From: Rhizoclosmatium globosum
Taxonomy: Eukaryota; Chytridiomycota; Chytridiomycetes; Chytridiales; Chytriomycetaceae
DNA: 64,000 nucleotides
Direction: 5' to 3'
NCBI GenBank assembly: GCA_002104985.1
Contig: MCGO01000151.1
Coordinates: 23,501 to 87,500 of the forward strand
Shown one piece after another: positions 11,342 through 22,411 of this stretch. Both the position numbers and the translations under genes were made by a program. Below the pieces are notes generated by a model. That model was not told where the DNA came from, did not search any database, and saw only the letters and a program-made list of their open reading frames with translations. Each line of letters starts with the position of its first letter. Position 1 is the stretch's first letter.

Positions 11342-14300
11342 ATGGCCGCTAGAAATCCTCTTGGACCACAAGGTGTCAGTCATGGCGACCGCCATCGAAT
11401 CCCACCTCGCTCACAAGGTGCTTGAACATTTAACATATCAACACATCTAACTATCCCACCAGTCATAATGTACGAGGTCCACCTCAAAGAAGTCTTTGAT
11501 AAACACCCAAAATCTCCCCACAAAGCGCGTCTTCGCACAGTATTCAATCTCCTCGAAGAAATCATCCCAACACTTGGTCCTTTCGCCCCAATCCTTACAA
11601 TCCTGAAGGATGAACTCTTTCGAAGTGTTTATAGCAAGAATTTGACTTCTTGTGAAACGGATCCTTTTGTCGAACGAGTCCCGTTCTTTTGTACAGCCGG
11701 TCGTGTCGATGAAGCGCGTCAAGAGGAGGCAGATAAAGCAAACGAGAGCCTCGCGGAACTCCAGCAAAGGATTCGATTCCGTGATCATGATTTGCAGATT
11801 TTGTACAAGAAGAATATGGCACTCAAGTTGAGTCTTCTTCCTTTTTCTGTGTCTGATGTCTTATACGTCAAAAATTAGACAGGATATCACTGACTACCAA
11901 GTTAAAGTCGAGAAACTGCAGGATAAGATTCGAGGGTTGGAAGACCAGTGTCATAAATATGAAATGGAGAAGGGAGAATCCGCGTACTTTCACACAGCAC
12001 AAGAACATGGATTCAAGTCCGAGATTGAAAAACTGCAGGCATTTACTCGGCCATTCCCTTTCTCATAATACTAATTTTTGCTTTAGACAACCCTGGCACA
12101 AAAGAATGGCATCATCGAAAAACTCACAGTGTTTAAGTCCGCGTACAATGACGCACCTGACAGTGTCTTGGAAGAGCGTGAAAAAAACAAAGTGGAACTT
12201 GTCATTGACTCTATTGGCATGGTGTAAGAACGGTTATGAAATTCTTCTCACCACTGACATAACATCTAGAGAATACGATATCCACCAAGCCGAACGACTT
12301 CAAGAACAATTCGCCGAGATTTTGAACTATCAACTCGATGATTTCGAAATGGCTCTGAGCCAACTCCGCAAGAAGCGGGAAATTATGGCGGGAGTGATGA
12401 TAAACGAAGTCGAACGCGAAGCTTCTTATTCCCAAGAGCTCGAAGAAGTGACGGCTGGATTCAAAAAACGTATCTCGGAACTGTTGGAAGAACAGACATT
12501 GTTGAAGCAGCATACAAATAGCTTGAAGAATGTTCTTTCCAGTTATGAAAATGATACTAAGACGGTGCAGAGAGCTGCTGATAGTGCGTTGAGACATTAC
12601 TCGACAGTCGTGAGTCAATTTTACTTTCGCTGAAGAAATGCTGATAAATGATATTTAGCTTCATTATTCAGAAGATGGTGGATATACATATAAGCCGTGG
12701 AAGCATGCTCCATATTGCGGAAAGTGCGGGGATCGAGTACGTTAAACTCAAAGTCAATCATATGGTTGACAAATAACAAATTATAGACGATATGCTGTCC
12801 GCATAAACTTGGCTCGACGGATCCAATCGCACTCCGTCAAACAATCACACACATTCGGCTTGTTCGACCAGGTCTTAAACTTCGCAGCTACTGTAAGCCA
12901 GGTGACAAACCCGCAAAAGTGGTATCGGCTTTCAAAGACGAAAATGATTCTGATGTCGAAGAAGGCGAAGACGAGCAGTTATTGGTAAATTTTGAAAGTC
13001 AAACATAAGTCGTTCTTATTTCGTGATACAATCATAGGTTACTAAGTCGATGAAGATTGTGTGGGAACAGTACTACGATGTGTACCAAGGATACAAGCCA
13101 AAGTATACGCGTATTTTCAATCTGTGAGTTTGAATCTTGTTTAATTGTATGCTGACATTTCTTCAGTGAACGTACACTTGATTACATCCAAGAAATCTAT
13201 GAGGCTCGAGTGATATACGAAGAGAAAATTGACAACCTTGCAAACAAGGATGACGATGTCCAATATATGAAATTCACTGTAAGTAGTTGATATATATTCC
13301 GCTCAATCTGACATTCTTCCAGGACTTCTTCTACGACTTTTTTAACAGCCGCTACCAAATTCAAGAAGTAGCACTCAAAGCCATCCACGACCTCTTCACA
13401 GCGCTAGCAAAATACGAGTCGAACAATCTAAACGTAGCAATCTTCATCAAGCATCTATGTGGTCACGAGGATATCACTTGGAAGTACATTTACGACTGCC
13501 GAAAGCTGTTTGCAAAGTATAACGACGGCCAGCCGTTGATTGCGCCCAAGTATCGCCAGATTATCGGAATTCTGTATCCTTGTCGTCCTGTAAGTGTTAA
13601 TTCAATTTCAGTTTCCGACTGCGTGGCTTACGAGGAATATTTTTAAAGCGAGAAATATATGACGGTATGGAGTTGGAGTTTCAAGCCTACACGAAAAACA
13701 AGATGACGTATGAGTTATTGGACGAACAGCTTCTACACATGATTCATAAAGGCATCGAACCAAATGTGAAATTCATGACGCTGTGTCTGAAGAGGTACGA
13801 TTACCAAGAGACTGGTGCCTTGCAGTATGAAGATTTTGATGAAGCGTTGGCGACCCTCTTGTCGACTATTCAGGGTTTGTAAGATTGAACATTATCGTAA
13901 AAAAACTAAACCTGTTCGTTCAGTGAAACACAAACGCTTAATGTACAAGCTCGTGAGTCGAGACAACGCGAATCGCGATACTGTGCCAATCGCGAAACTA
14001 GCCATGGTGTGCGCATATTTCTTGGTCCACGAGGCGTCACTGCATTCATGGTTACCTCCAGCTGTGAACGCGCCTGAAGTTATTGGGAACTTAAGTAGGT
14101 TGTTGGAGTCAGGGGGTAAAGATAGTGACAAGGCAACACCATCTAGTCGTGGTGCAAAGACGGCCGAAGAGCCACCAGCGACACAAAAAGACGTGGATAT
14201 TGTGCTGAAGAGTGATAATATTCACGGAATCATGTTGGATGGACGGGCGGTTGAGGAAGAAGAGGCGAAAATGAAAATGCGCATTGATATGGCTATGCTT

Positions 14301-14351
14301 TCGAGGGAGAGTGAAAAAGAGAGCGATACCGAATACCTTTTTCATATTTAA
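11342..14351 (+). CDS. TSNAXIP1-like flagellar/ciliary protein
   Basis: Resembles the translin-associated-factor-X-interacting protein 1 family, found mainly in organisms with cilia or flagella. Exon 1 is 11342-11417 and exon 2 starts at 11463 (VIMYEVHLKEVFDKHPKSPHK). The block KARLRTVFNLLEEIIPTLGP with LTILKDELFRSVYS is the part I match to the TSNAXIP1 N-terminal domain. Then come long coiled coils (ADKANESLAELQQRIRF, and 12240-12600), the segment WEQYYDVYQGYKPKYTRIF, and near the C-terminus an EF-hand-like region (LCLKRYDYQETGALQYEDFDEAL). Total length is roughly 850 aa. The match comes from recall of family features and was not aligned. In a zoosporic fungus the likely site is the zoospore axoneme. 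Confidence 0.55.
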
Positions 14352-14713
14352 CTCTCATAAATATTTATTTTCGCCTTTTGAAGTTGGCAAGAAGAAATGA
14401 CACCATAGTCAACAAAGAGCTGAAGTAGTACTCAGAAGATTAGGAATACGTCTTGATATAGAGCATTGTGTTCAATTTAAAATTAATACTATAGATCGCG
14501 CCATAGATCGAGAATGTCTGGTGTGGTTCAGTTGCGTTTTCGTGCGAAACACATCAAAGTATCTTTATACAAATCACTGATCAGCTGCGTCTATTTAGAA
14601 TAACTGGAAATTAAGTTTGTGCTTCCTTTTCTTGGAAGGAAAACATTTGGTAACATCACCCAACCACAACACATCCAACACCACCTTCCATCCCAAACAC
14701 CTCCGCAAAAACG
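14352..14713. other. Intergenic, nothing recognised
   Basis: AT-rich spacer between the TSNAXIP1-like gene and tRNA-Asn. No coding frame or structured RNA seen. Confidence 0.45.
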
Positions 14714-14787
14714 CGCTCGATACTGGGATCGAACCAGTGACCTTGAGGTTAACAGCCCCACGCTACTGCCAGCTGAGCCAACCGAGC
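14714..14787 (-). tRNA. tRNA-Asn (anticodon GTT)
   Basis: Read on the minus strand, acceptor GCTCGGT pairs with ATCGAGC. The anticodon stem TGGGG/CCTCA encloses loop CTGTTAA (anticodon GTT) and the T arm is ACTGG-TTCGATC-CCAGT. The D stem has one mismatch (GCTC/TAGC). No intron. Confidence 0.9.
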
Positions 14788-15505
14788 ACATCTAGTAATA
14801 TCTTTATAAATATCTGACCGAAATTGGCAACCGAGCGAAACACCGTGATTTGCGGGAAAAGATATCAGGGAACACCTTTTAGAAGTAGCATTTTACGCGC
14901 CAATTGTAGTGAATAAGTTGGAGAGCCATTAGTACAAGGATGGATGATTCCGTCTCCGAGCTGTCATGGCTTTCATCCATCAAACCTAAAAAGGTACAGC
15001 CAGGAATAATACTGGAGGCTGAACAGTGAAGATTGATCTCACAATGCCGCGAAAGTTACTTGCTTATAAAAGTTATCACTTTGTCAACAAACAAAGGCGC
15101 CATTCTTAGTCCACTTAGCATAACTGCGTTTATGACTTTCTCGAATATTTAACGCGCTTGATAGTTTTTGATTGAATTATGTTGGATGGGCAGACAGTTG
15201 AGCTTGAAGAAACCAAAAAATGAATATGCAAATTGACCCTGTTCGCCGCTCAGAAGACTTTTAAAATGTCTCTTTCCAATCATGAATCAATCTGAAGTGA
15301 ATTCTATAGTAGCGCTTTGCTATAACTTAAAAGGCGGACTTGGACTGTTAGTCGACTTTTACTATCTTCATGAGAAATATGCAATATAGCTCGAAAGTAG
15401 TTCATTTTGGAATATGGATAAGCGGTAAGGAGGGTTTGGTGTCAGTCCCCAGTACATTTTCAGGAGTTCTACATTTTCCAACAAAAGAAAGAGTAACCGA
15501 AACAA
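14788..15505. other. Intergenic spacer with a decayed duplicate of the upstream gene's 3' end
   Basis: No intact gene. The only structure seen is the degenerate copy at 15177-15240, listed separately. Confidence 0.45.
15177..15240 (+). pseudogene. Degenerate copy of the 3' coding end of the TSNAXIP1-like gene
   Basis: The stretch beginning ATTATGTTGGATGGGCAGAC and running through AGTTGAGCTTGAAGAAACC to AATATGCAAATTGACC parallels 14228-14290 (ATCATGTTGGATGGACGGGC, GGTTGAGGAAGAAGAGGCG, AAATGCGCATTGATATGG). The parent encodes IMLDGRAVEEEEAKMKMRID. The copy carries a stop and several substitutions, so it is an old partial duplication about 900 bases downstream of the parent. Confidence 0.5.
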
Positions 15506-18500
15506 ATGGGAGCCAGCGAATCGAAAGTGCAGTTCCGCAAGGGCGTGCACTCGCTTTTAAATGGCAAGACAGACGAGGTAGCTATTCAGCGATTAACCCT
15601 AACCCTAAGGGCCTAAGACTTAATACCAAAACAAGGGCCTTCCAATTGATGCCACGTTTTTCGAGTCGTTTGTTGGGCTTTCCGTTGACGCCGAAGACGT
15701 GTTTAATTCGCTGAGTTCGAGTGACGTGCGATTGATCAGAGACACGCAACGCCGGGCCTTTGCGTTTGTTGTTGAATCGAGTGTTGAAACACTGGAACGG
15801 GGACTGAAGGCCGAGACCGTCGATGTGCAGCGCGTGTCGAGTGCCGTGCGTGTTTTGACGAGACTGCTTCCGTTTGTGTTTGAAGTGGAAGGTGGTGAAG
15901 GGGAAGGTGAAGTAGAAGGGGTGTCACTGTCAACTGGCTCTGGGAAGGTGCGTTCACGTTCCCCCTTTTACCTTGCTTTTCCCATGACACTCATATTAAT
16001 TAATATACTAATTGATTGCGTAAAAGGCCCGTCCTCACTCGGTCTTCGTTTGGCTCAATCGACCATCCAACTTCTCTTTCTCCGCCAATTCACTCTCACA
16101 GCCGATGCTGAAACAAACTTGTGGGCAACTGGTGTCGCTGTCTCATCAGATACTTCAGTTTCTTTCTCAGCCGCAACTACAAAAAACAGAATCGATGTTT
16201 TGCGACTTGTTCAAACGCTGCTTTCAACCCAAATATTCGAATCGCCTTCAAATGCGTGCAAATCCCACTCTCGTTTTGCTAAAGTAATTACGCGTGGATT
16301 GAATCAGCAACTGGCTCAGGGACTTACTGTCTCCCTCCTCAATACGGCCCTCCAATACGATCCTGTCGGTTGGGGCCTTTTGCCTTACCACCACCAACTC
16401 CTTGGCGACCCTCTCCAAGAACAACTTGTTTCGCTATGTCTTCAAACTCTTGTTTTGTTGGTGGACATTGGTGCCGTCTCGATAGTTCCTGATTTGTCGA
16501 AGCAAGATGGTACCCTCGAAGATGTTCTCCTCAAATTGAGACTGGAAAAGGAAAAGAAGGAAAGAGAGGAGGCGGAAAAGGAAAGAGAGAAGGAGGAAAG
16601 GAGAGCCGAGAAGGAACGGAAGCGGTTGGAAAAGGAAAGAAGGAAGGCCGAGAAGGAAGGTCGAGTTATTGAGAAGGAAGAGGAAGACGATGAAGCTTCT
16701 ACTATTGTTGCTGCCGAAACCGTCACTACAGAAAAGAAGAAGAAAAAGAGTTGAGTACCTCAGAGATCCTGAAGAGAATTCGAGCTGTAGCGAGAATATA
16801 TTCATGATGGATTGGTGGATTGAGGAGCTTTGGATGATTGTCTATATAATATACCCCACACTAATACACGCTAATATAGAGGACAAGGACGGGGATGAAT
16901 CAAAGGAAAAGAAAAAGAAGGACAAGAAGGAGAAGAAAGACAAGGAAGAGAAGAAGGACAAGAAAAAGAAGGAGAAAGAGCTTGATGTTGCTGTCCCAGT
17001 CTCTCCTTCTGTCGCGTCAGTTGCATCAGTCGCGCCTGTTGTTGACGAAGTCGAGGATGAAGAAGAAGAGAATCAAGTTGTCGAAGAAGATGCTGTTGTT
17101 GAAGAAAAGGTGGAGGAGAAGGTCTTTATTGATAAGGTACAATTTGTTTCTTACAGTGCGATGGCTGAGCTAAAGTTTACCACAGACTGCATTTGGAAAT
17201 AACGATTTCCGTTACTTCATCTCCAAGATATCAAAGAAGTCTGATTTGGATTTGATTTGGACGAGCATTGTGAGGATCTTGAAGAATCCATTGGAGGTTT
17301 GTTGTTGGTTCTATCAAAAATCTCCATTCTGATTCGTATTACTCAAGGCTGCCAACACGTATTTGCCTGGAAGTAACAAACGCGTCGATTTGCACATTGA
17401 AACCATCATGCTCTTCTGGAAGTTTTACGAAATCAACGAGGTAACAACCACAGTGCAACTTCAGCCATCTCACTCACCTTTTTCCCAAAAACTCCCAGCA
17501 CTTTGCAACCCTCGTCAAAGACTCAGACCTAATCCTCCCCTTCACATCCACCCTCCTCTACTTCATGATCGAAACCAAATCCTCCCCCAACGACATTGGC
17601 CTAACCCGAATGTCCACATTCCTCCTCCACATCCTCTCCCAAGAACGCACCTACGCCGTCCACCTCAACGCCCCCTTCGACCCAACCCCGTACCAAGCCG
17701 TAACCCGCCACCTCCCCATCTTCCAAGGCACATGGGCCGACTTTGTCACCCTCGCTTTACACCACCTCATCACCACAACCGCAAAAACACCCGTCGCAAC
17801 GCTGCACGAGACCATGTTGATGGTTCTTGCGAACATGGCGCCGTACTTCAAGTGCTTGTGCGTGGTCTCGTGTAACAAGCTCATGTCGCTGTTGAAGGTG
17901 TTTGTGAACCCGGCGTTTTTGGTTAGTAAGGAGGCGAATCATAAGTGTGTGTTTTATTTGGTGGATTTTTGTAATGGCGTTGTGCAGTATCAGGTTGCAG
18001 GTGAGGAGGAGGGTGCTTTTTTTATGAGGCTTTGAAGGTGGGGGTTTTGTGTTAACTTTGGTTTTTTGTTGAAATTTAGGAAACTCGCAGCTTGTGTATG
18101 CGCTTGTGAGGAACGCGGAGTTGATTCATGGGTTGCAGGATTTGACGTTTGATGATGCGATGCAGGAGTTGGCGAGGGTTCGGGACAGCAAGGCGAAGCG
18201 GGTTGCGATGGAGAAGCTTTCTGGGGAGAAGGGGGAGGATGAAGGAGATGTTTCGACGCTTGTTGCTGGACGGTTTGTTGCGACTGAGGAATGGGTGAGT
18301 TTTTTTTTTTTTTAACACCCTTCAAATTCAACTTTCCACTAACTTGTGTTGTTTTTGGGGCTTCAGTTCAACTACTGGAAATCGCACCTCCGTCTCTCAA
18401 CTCTCATCACCCTTGTCGACGCGCTCGGTCCCATGATTTCCAAATACTGTATCGAGAAGGGATTCAACGACGACAAGAAGGCCATTGAGTACTTGGCTTC

Positions 18501-18717
18501 AGGAACGACTGTCGGTTTGCTCCCACTCCCACAACCGATTTTCACGCGGAAGTTTACGTACACAGAGGCTGTGCGGGTTTGGTTCACTAGTTACATGTGG
18601 GGTAATGTGTACATCAAGTGTGCCAATCCTAGTGGTGGTGATGCTGTTGTGAAGGCGTGTCCTAGTATTTGGACTGGATGTGATGTGCAACTGTTTAGTG
18701 TCAAGATTGCAGAGTAG
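15506..18717 (+). CDS. HID1: HID1-family Golgi/secretory protein
   Basis: HID1 proteins are peripheral Golgi proteins needed for dense-core vesicle and secretory cargo sorting. The start MGASESKVQFRKGVHSLL carries a Gly-2 myristoylation-type signal, as in the family. Exon 1 is 15506-15577, exon 2 15636-15948, exon 3 from 16027, and several more follow. Diagnostic parts are VFNSLSSSDVRLIRDTQRRA near the N-terminus, NNDFRYFISKISKKSDLD and RVDLHIETIMLFWKFYEINE in the middle, and the ending GTTVGLLPLPQPIFTRKF with SYMWGNVYIKC. A long Lys/Glu-rich, probably coiled or disordered insert (about 16540-17120) interrupts the middle. Intron 1 holds two telomere-like AACCCTAA units. Order and ends match HID1 well. 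Confidence 0.85.
15593..15609 (+). promoter_or_regulatory. Telomere-like motif (telobox) in HID1 intron 1
   Basis: TTAACCCTAACCCTAAG lies inside the first intron of HID1, about 90 bases after its ATG. Two tandem copies of the CCCTAA unit make chance less likely. Such boxes bind Myb-type telobox factors in fungi and plants; a role here is inference. The CTAAC inside could also serve as a splicing branch point. Confidence 0.5.
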
Positions 18718-18945
18718 ATGATTTCTTAATTTGTCGAGTTGGTTGTTCTGTAATGGTGAAAGGAACGGAGAATGATTTCTCCAATGTGTGTTTTTATCCG
18801 TTTTAACATGTGTTTCTTTGGATACTTTATAAAGTTAAGATTTTGGTTTACATAGTTTTTTGGAGAGATACGCATAACAGCGTAATGTTCCCTAGGTTGA
18901 GACAATGGTATGGAAACAATGAACTGACTCAAACTTTCTTTCACA

Positions 18946-19926
18946 ATGGAACCTGAGGCCAACGATATGGAATCGTCCCAAGTAACGCGACTCTTTACTT
19001 TTGCTGCACGGCTTCCCCAGAAAGAAATAACATACGCAGGTTTCGTTCGAATCAGCATTTTATGGACATTGTTTGGAATAACCCTTGCTGGGCTTGCCTA
19101 TTTTTCCTACTTCATCTTTGGTATCGAAAAGGTGTCGCTTTTGAGCAAAAACCAGACCCTTGCGATGACTGCTTTCAATATACAGCTTCTTTCGATGGCG
19201 TTCGGTGCGGCAGGGCTTTGTTCTGACTTTGCGTACCAGTTGCGACATCCAGATTATACTGGAACAGGACAATACATCTGCATCGCTATTTTTGAGTTAA
19301 GTTATATTCATTATTCATGGGCTCGAAGCCAGCATATCGTATTTAGCGTTTTGCCATGGGGTACAAAAGTATGTAGTTGGGTTGTGTTATTCAGTCCATT
19401 CTTTCTGATACCTCAAGTTATACCACCACTATTATCCGCTGCTGGATTATCCGGGAATATAATCGACACACTTTTCATTTACCTTCCAGTTCTTGCCGGT
19501 GTCGTCACTGTTTTGTTTGACTGTTTTTTGCTTATTGCGTTCTTTATTTATATTCGGAGACATACGGTGATGGCTGCGACAGATCAATCTCCACCGCAGT
19601 TTATGATTATTACAAAGTTTGGGGGTATTGCATGTATTGTTGGATTGACTTCAGTCGCGCTTCTTGCTGCGGGCACAATGAGTGACGATACTGACTCTCT
19701 TCAAAATTTATCAGTTGGGAGCACAGCCTGTGTAGTTTTAGTCTTTTTTGTGCTTTTGCGGATGAAGGTTGTGTTACATTGGAATGAAATACGAGAACGA
19801 ATGAGTGAGTCCAATCGGATGGAACTTGCGAAAGTTTTATCGACTGGAGGGAGGATGGACTCTATTTCTGTTCACAATTTGAAGCTTTCTTTGGATGAGG
19901 TGTTTTCACGAGAATCACGGACATGA
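18946..19926 (+). CDS. Seven-helix membrane protein of unknown family, 326 aa
   Basis: Not recognised. A single exon starts at the ATG at 18946. Hydrophobic segments fall near residues 34-56, 72-95, 115-135, 140-165, 175-205, 220-245 and 250-272, consistent with about seven membrane spans. The N-terminus is short and hydrophilic, and the C-terminal tail (about 50 aa, Ser-rich) follows LRMKVVLHWNEIRERMSESN. Two Trp/His-rich turns stand out: IHYSWARSQHIVF and SVLPWGTKVCSW. The topology recalls G-protein-coupled receptors, but I see no DRY or NPxxY motif. A tandem paralogue follows at 20085, with the same helix order and a similar tail (SSGGRMDSVSIKNLKFSLD), so this is a local family. Confidence 0.6.
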   Translation: MEPEANDMESSQVTRLFTFAARLPQKEITYAGFVRISILWTLFGITLAGLAYFSYFIFGIEKVSLLSKNQTLAMTAFNIQLLSMAFGAAGLCSDFAYQLRHPDYTGTGQYICIAIFELSYIHYSWARSQHIVFSVLPWGTKVCSWVVLFSPFFLIPQVIPPLLSAAGLSGNIIDTLFIYLPVLAGVVTVLFDCFLLIAFFIYIRRHTVMAATDQSPPQFMIITKFGGIACIVGLTSVALLAAGTMSDDTDSLQNLSVGSTACVVLVFFVLLRMKVVLHWNEIRERMSESNRMELAKVLSTGGRMDSISVHNLKLSLDEVFSRESRT

Positions 19927-20084
19927 AGACAAATGTCAATCAAAAACTATGTCTACTTTTCATTTCACATGTTCTTAATTTGTATTCTTTGACAAAATAG
20001 TCTTACTAAAATTTCAGTAATTCAACGTTACTTCTCACGTTGGAAAAATGCGAACAAGACGAACAATGTCAATAGTTGTAGACA

Positions 20085-21051
20085 ATGACACTAGAAACTG
20101 TGGAACAACAACCATCCGCCGCTGAAGCTTTCCCATCACATAAAGTACGACAAGAGAGCCCCGTATATCGTATTCGAATTGGTGTGCTATCCGTGCTTGC
20201 TTCAGTATGCTTTGCGGGGCTCATATACTTGATTAGCTTTGTATTTCTCATTGAAAAAGCCTCAATATCGAACAAGAAGTGTCCAAAGGCCATAACATCG
20301 TTTAATATACAGCTTTTATTACTTTCTGTCAGCGCAGCAGGCTTGTGTGCTGATTATGCATATCATCTTGGACACTTGGAATACACGGGTGAAGGCCAGT
20401 ACATATTCATTGCAATCTTTTGAGATTTTCTATATTCAATATTCTTGGGCTCGAAGTAAGTATATTGCATATGGTGCTATGCCTTGGTGCACAGAGATTT
20501 GTGGTTGGATTGTGTGGTTCAGCCCAGCACTCCTTATTCCACAAGTAATACCACCGATTTCAACCACAGCTGGTTACTTTAACGATACTATATATCTCAT
20601 GTTTATCTATCTTCCAATCGCTGCAGCTGCGTTTACAGTCCTGTTTGACTGTTTCTTACTTGTTGTGTTCATCAATTATATACGGCAGCATACTGTGATG
20701 AGCGCTGCGGATGCAATATCACCGCAATTTTTAATAATAACAAAATATGGAACTACAGCTTGTATTGCCGGCATCACTTCTGTTGGACTTCTCGGCGGAG
20801 CTACTGAAGTTGATATGGAGCTAGCATACAATTTAACAGTCTTGAGTACAGCCTGCTTAATTTTTTTGTTCTTGGCTCTGTTAAAAATGAAGATTGATTT
20901 GTACTGGAATGAAGTTAGAGAAAGAATGAGCACATCAAATAAGACAGACTTAGCCAAGGTTTTGTCTTCGGGGGGAAGGATGGATTCTGTTTCGATCAAA
21001 AATTTGAAGTTTTCTTTGGATGCTGATTTACGGAGGGATAGTTCGAATTGA
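20085..21051 (+). pseudogene. Frameshifted tandem copy of the seven-helix membrane protein
   Basis: A diverged paralogue of the gene at 18946. The first frame (20085-20423) ends GQYIFIAIF followed by TGA. The homologous continuation EIFYIQYSWARSKYIAYG is found in another frame and runs to 21051. Compared with the intact copy, one extra T in the run at 20418-20421 explains the break. Everything else is preserved, including helices and the C-terminal tail. It could be a very young pseudogene or a one-base sequencing error in a homopolymer. Confidence 0.65.
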
Positions 21052-21240
21052 TATCTTATTCTAATTCTAATAACATAATGAGACCAAGCGCATGTATAAA
21101 AAGCGTAAGCGTAGATGCAAATAGTACCTTTACTGTTTGACGGTGACATTGGAGTAATCAAACAGTGAATACCAGTTTAACCTGCAGTCGCAAATCTAGT
21201 CTTCATGAAAACTTACACGTTAGTTTCAGTTTATTGCCAA

Positions 21241-22068
21241 TTAGAATTCTTCAATCTCGAAAGCATCATCAATCACAATCCATGTTCCCGATCTGTCCTC
21301 ACTTCTACCAACGATCTCAGGCCGTCTTAATTCAGTGTCATACACTTCAACTAAACTCAACTTGACTAATTTACCAAACTCCTTCGGTATCTCCCCACAA
21401 ATCTTAAAATTCCCACACACCGAAAACTCCACCAACTCTACCAAACGGCTTAACTCAACCGGCAACGGCCCTCCAAGTAAATTATGTCCCAGGTATAAAG
21501 AAATCAACTCCACAGCACCCCCCAATTCCTTTGGAATCCGTCCCGTCAGATAATTTGAATGCAACGCCAAAAACGTCAGTTTCGTCAAGTTCCCCAATTC
21601 ACGTGGAATCTCACCCGAAAGCCTATTCCCTCCCAAATTCAAGTATTTCAAATTCACCAACGTTCCAAACGATGGTGGAATCGATCCAGTCAATTTGTTG
21701 TCACCGAGATGAATCCGAACGAGCGATGAAACACCTAGAAAGCTGGGAAGTTCTCCAATCAACTTCCTATTTTTCAAAAAGAGGTGGTTCACGTTGAGAA
21801 GTCTTGCGGTGCTGTAGAAATCTGAGTATGGATGTGGGAGGCACCCTGAGAACCAGTTTCGGTCGGAAGGCGTGAGAGTCAGTGCTGTGGCATGTGAAGA
21901 AAGCTGCTTAAAGTTTGCGTGGAGAAAGTAGGGATCTGAGAGGATGGCGAGCATGTGCTTGGATATGAGTTTGTATTGTGGCACTTTGAAGGGGGCGAGG
22001 AGGACAAAGATCCGATGGATGAGTTCAGTTGGAAGTATTGGGATTCGGGTATTGGTTTCTGATGTCAT
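21241..22068 (-). CDS. F-box protein with plant-type leucine-rich repeats, 275 aa
   Basis: Single exon, ATG at 22068. The N-terminus ILPTELIHRIFVLLAPFKVPQ looks like an F-box, which would dock to Skp1 in an SCF ubiquitin ligase. From about residue 95 there are five or six leucine-rich repeats of the L-x-G-x-I-P type (NKLTGSIPPSFGTLVNLKYL, NRLSGEIPRELGNLTKLTFL, NYLTGRIPKELG), a pattern typical of plant receptor proteins. There is no signal peptide or membrane span, so it should be cytosolic. The tail WIVIDDAFEIEEF is acidic. Substrate unknown. Confidence 0.7.
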   Translation of the reverse strand: MTSETNTRIPILPTELIHRIFVLLAPFKVPQYKLISKHMLAILSDPYFLHANFKQLSSHATALTLTPSDRNWFSGCLPHPYSDFYSTARLLNVNHLFLKNRKLIGELPSFLGVSSLVRIHLGDNKLTGSIPPSFGTLVNLKYLNLGGNRLSGEIPRELGNLTKLTFLALHSNYLTGRIPKELGGAVELISLYLGHNLLGGPLPVELSRLVELVEFSVCGNFKICGEIPKEFGKLVKLSLVEVYDTELRRPEIVGRSEDRSGTWIVIDDAFEIEEF

Positions 22069-22411
22069 CTCCGAGTTTGAGATTCAAAAGAGTAATTTGT
22101 TTATGAGTGGGTTACTTGTGAAAAGAGGAGAAATAGAATAACGAATACTGTAATTTATTTTATGCAAAAATTATTTCATTGCTGGTTGTTAGTAGCTACC
22201 ACCGATTGAATGGCCGAGCGCGTGAGTGGAAGCGGTGAACCAACAACAACAACAATCAAATATCGACAGTCAATTCATTCACAAAAAGTTTCACCCAAAT
22301 AGACTGCAAAAGAACTAGATGCAAACAAGTAAAACAAATAATAGGAGAAAAGAGGCCCTCGAGAAGGGGTAAAAGCAAAAGAAAAGAAAAACAAAATAGA
22401 GTTTGAGGTTT
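22069..22411. other. Intergenic, nothing recognised
   Basis: AT-rich spacer between two convergently spaced minus-strand genes. A tRNA A-box-like stretch near 22211 lacks the rest of a tRNA. Confidence 0.45.

Noticed and set aside
18946..19926. Rhodopsin or classical GPCR assignment
   Set aside because: No retinal lysine context, DRY or NPxxY motif could be identified, so only a general seven-helix call is made.
22205..22250. tRNA gene near TGGCCGAGCGCGTGAG
   Set aside because: Only an A-box-like stretch is present; no T arm or pairing acceptor stem follows.
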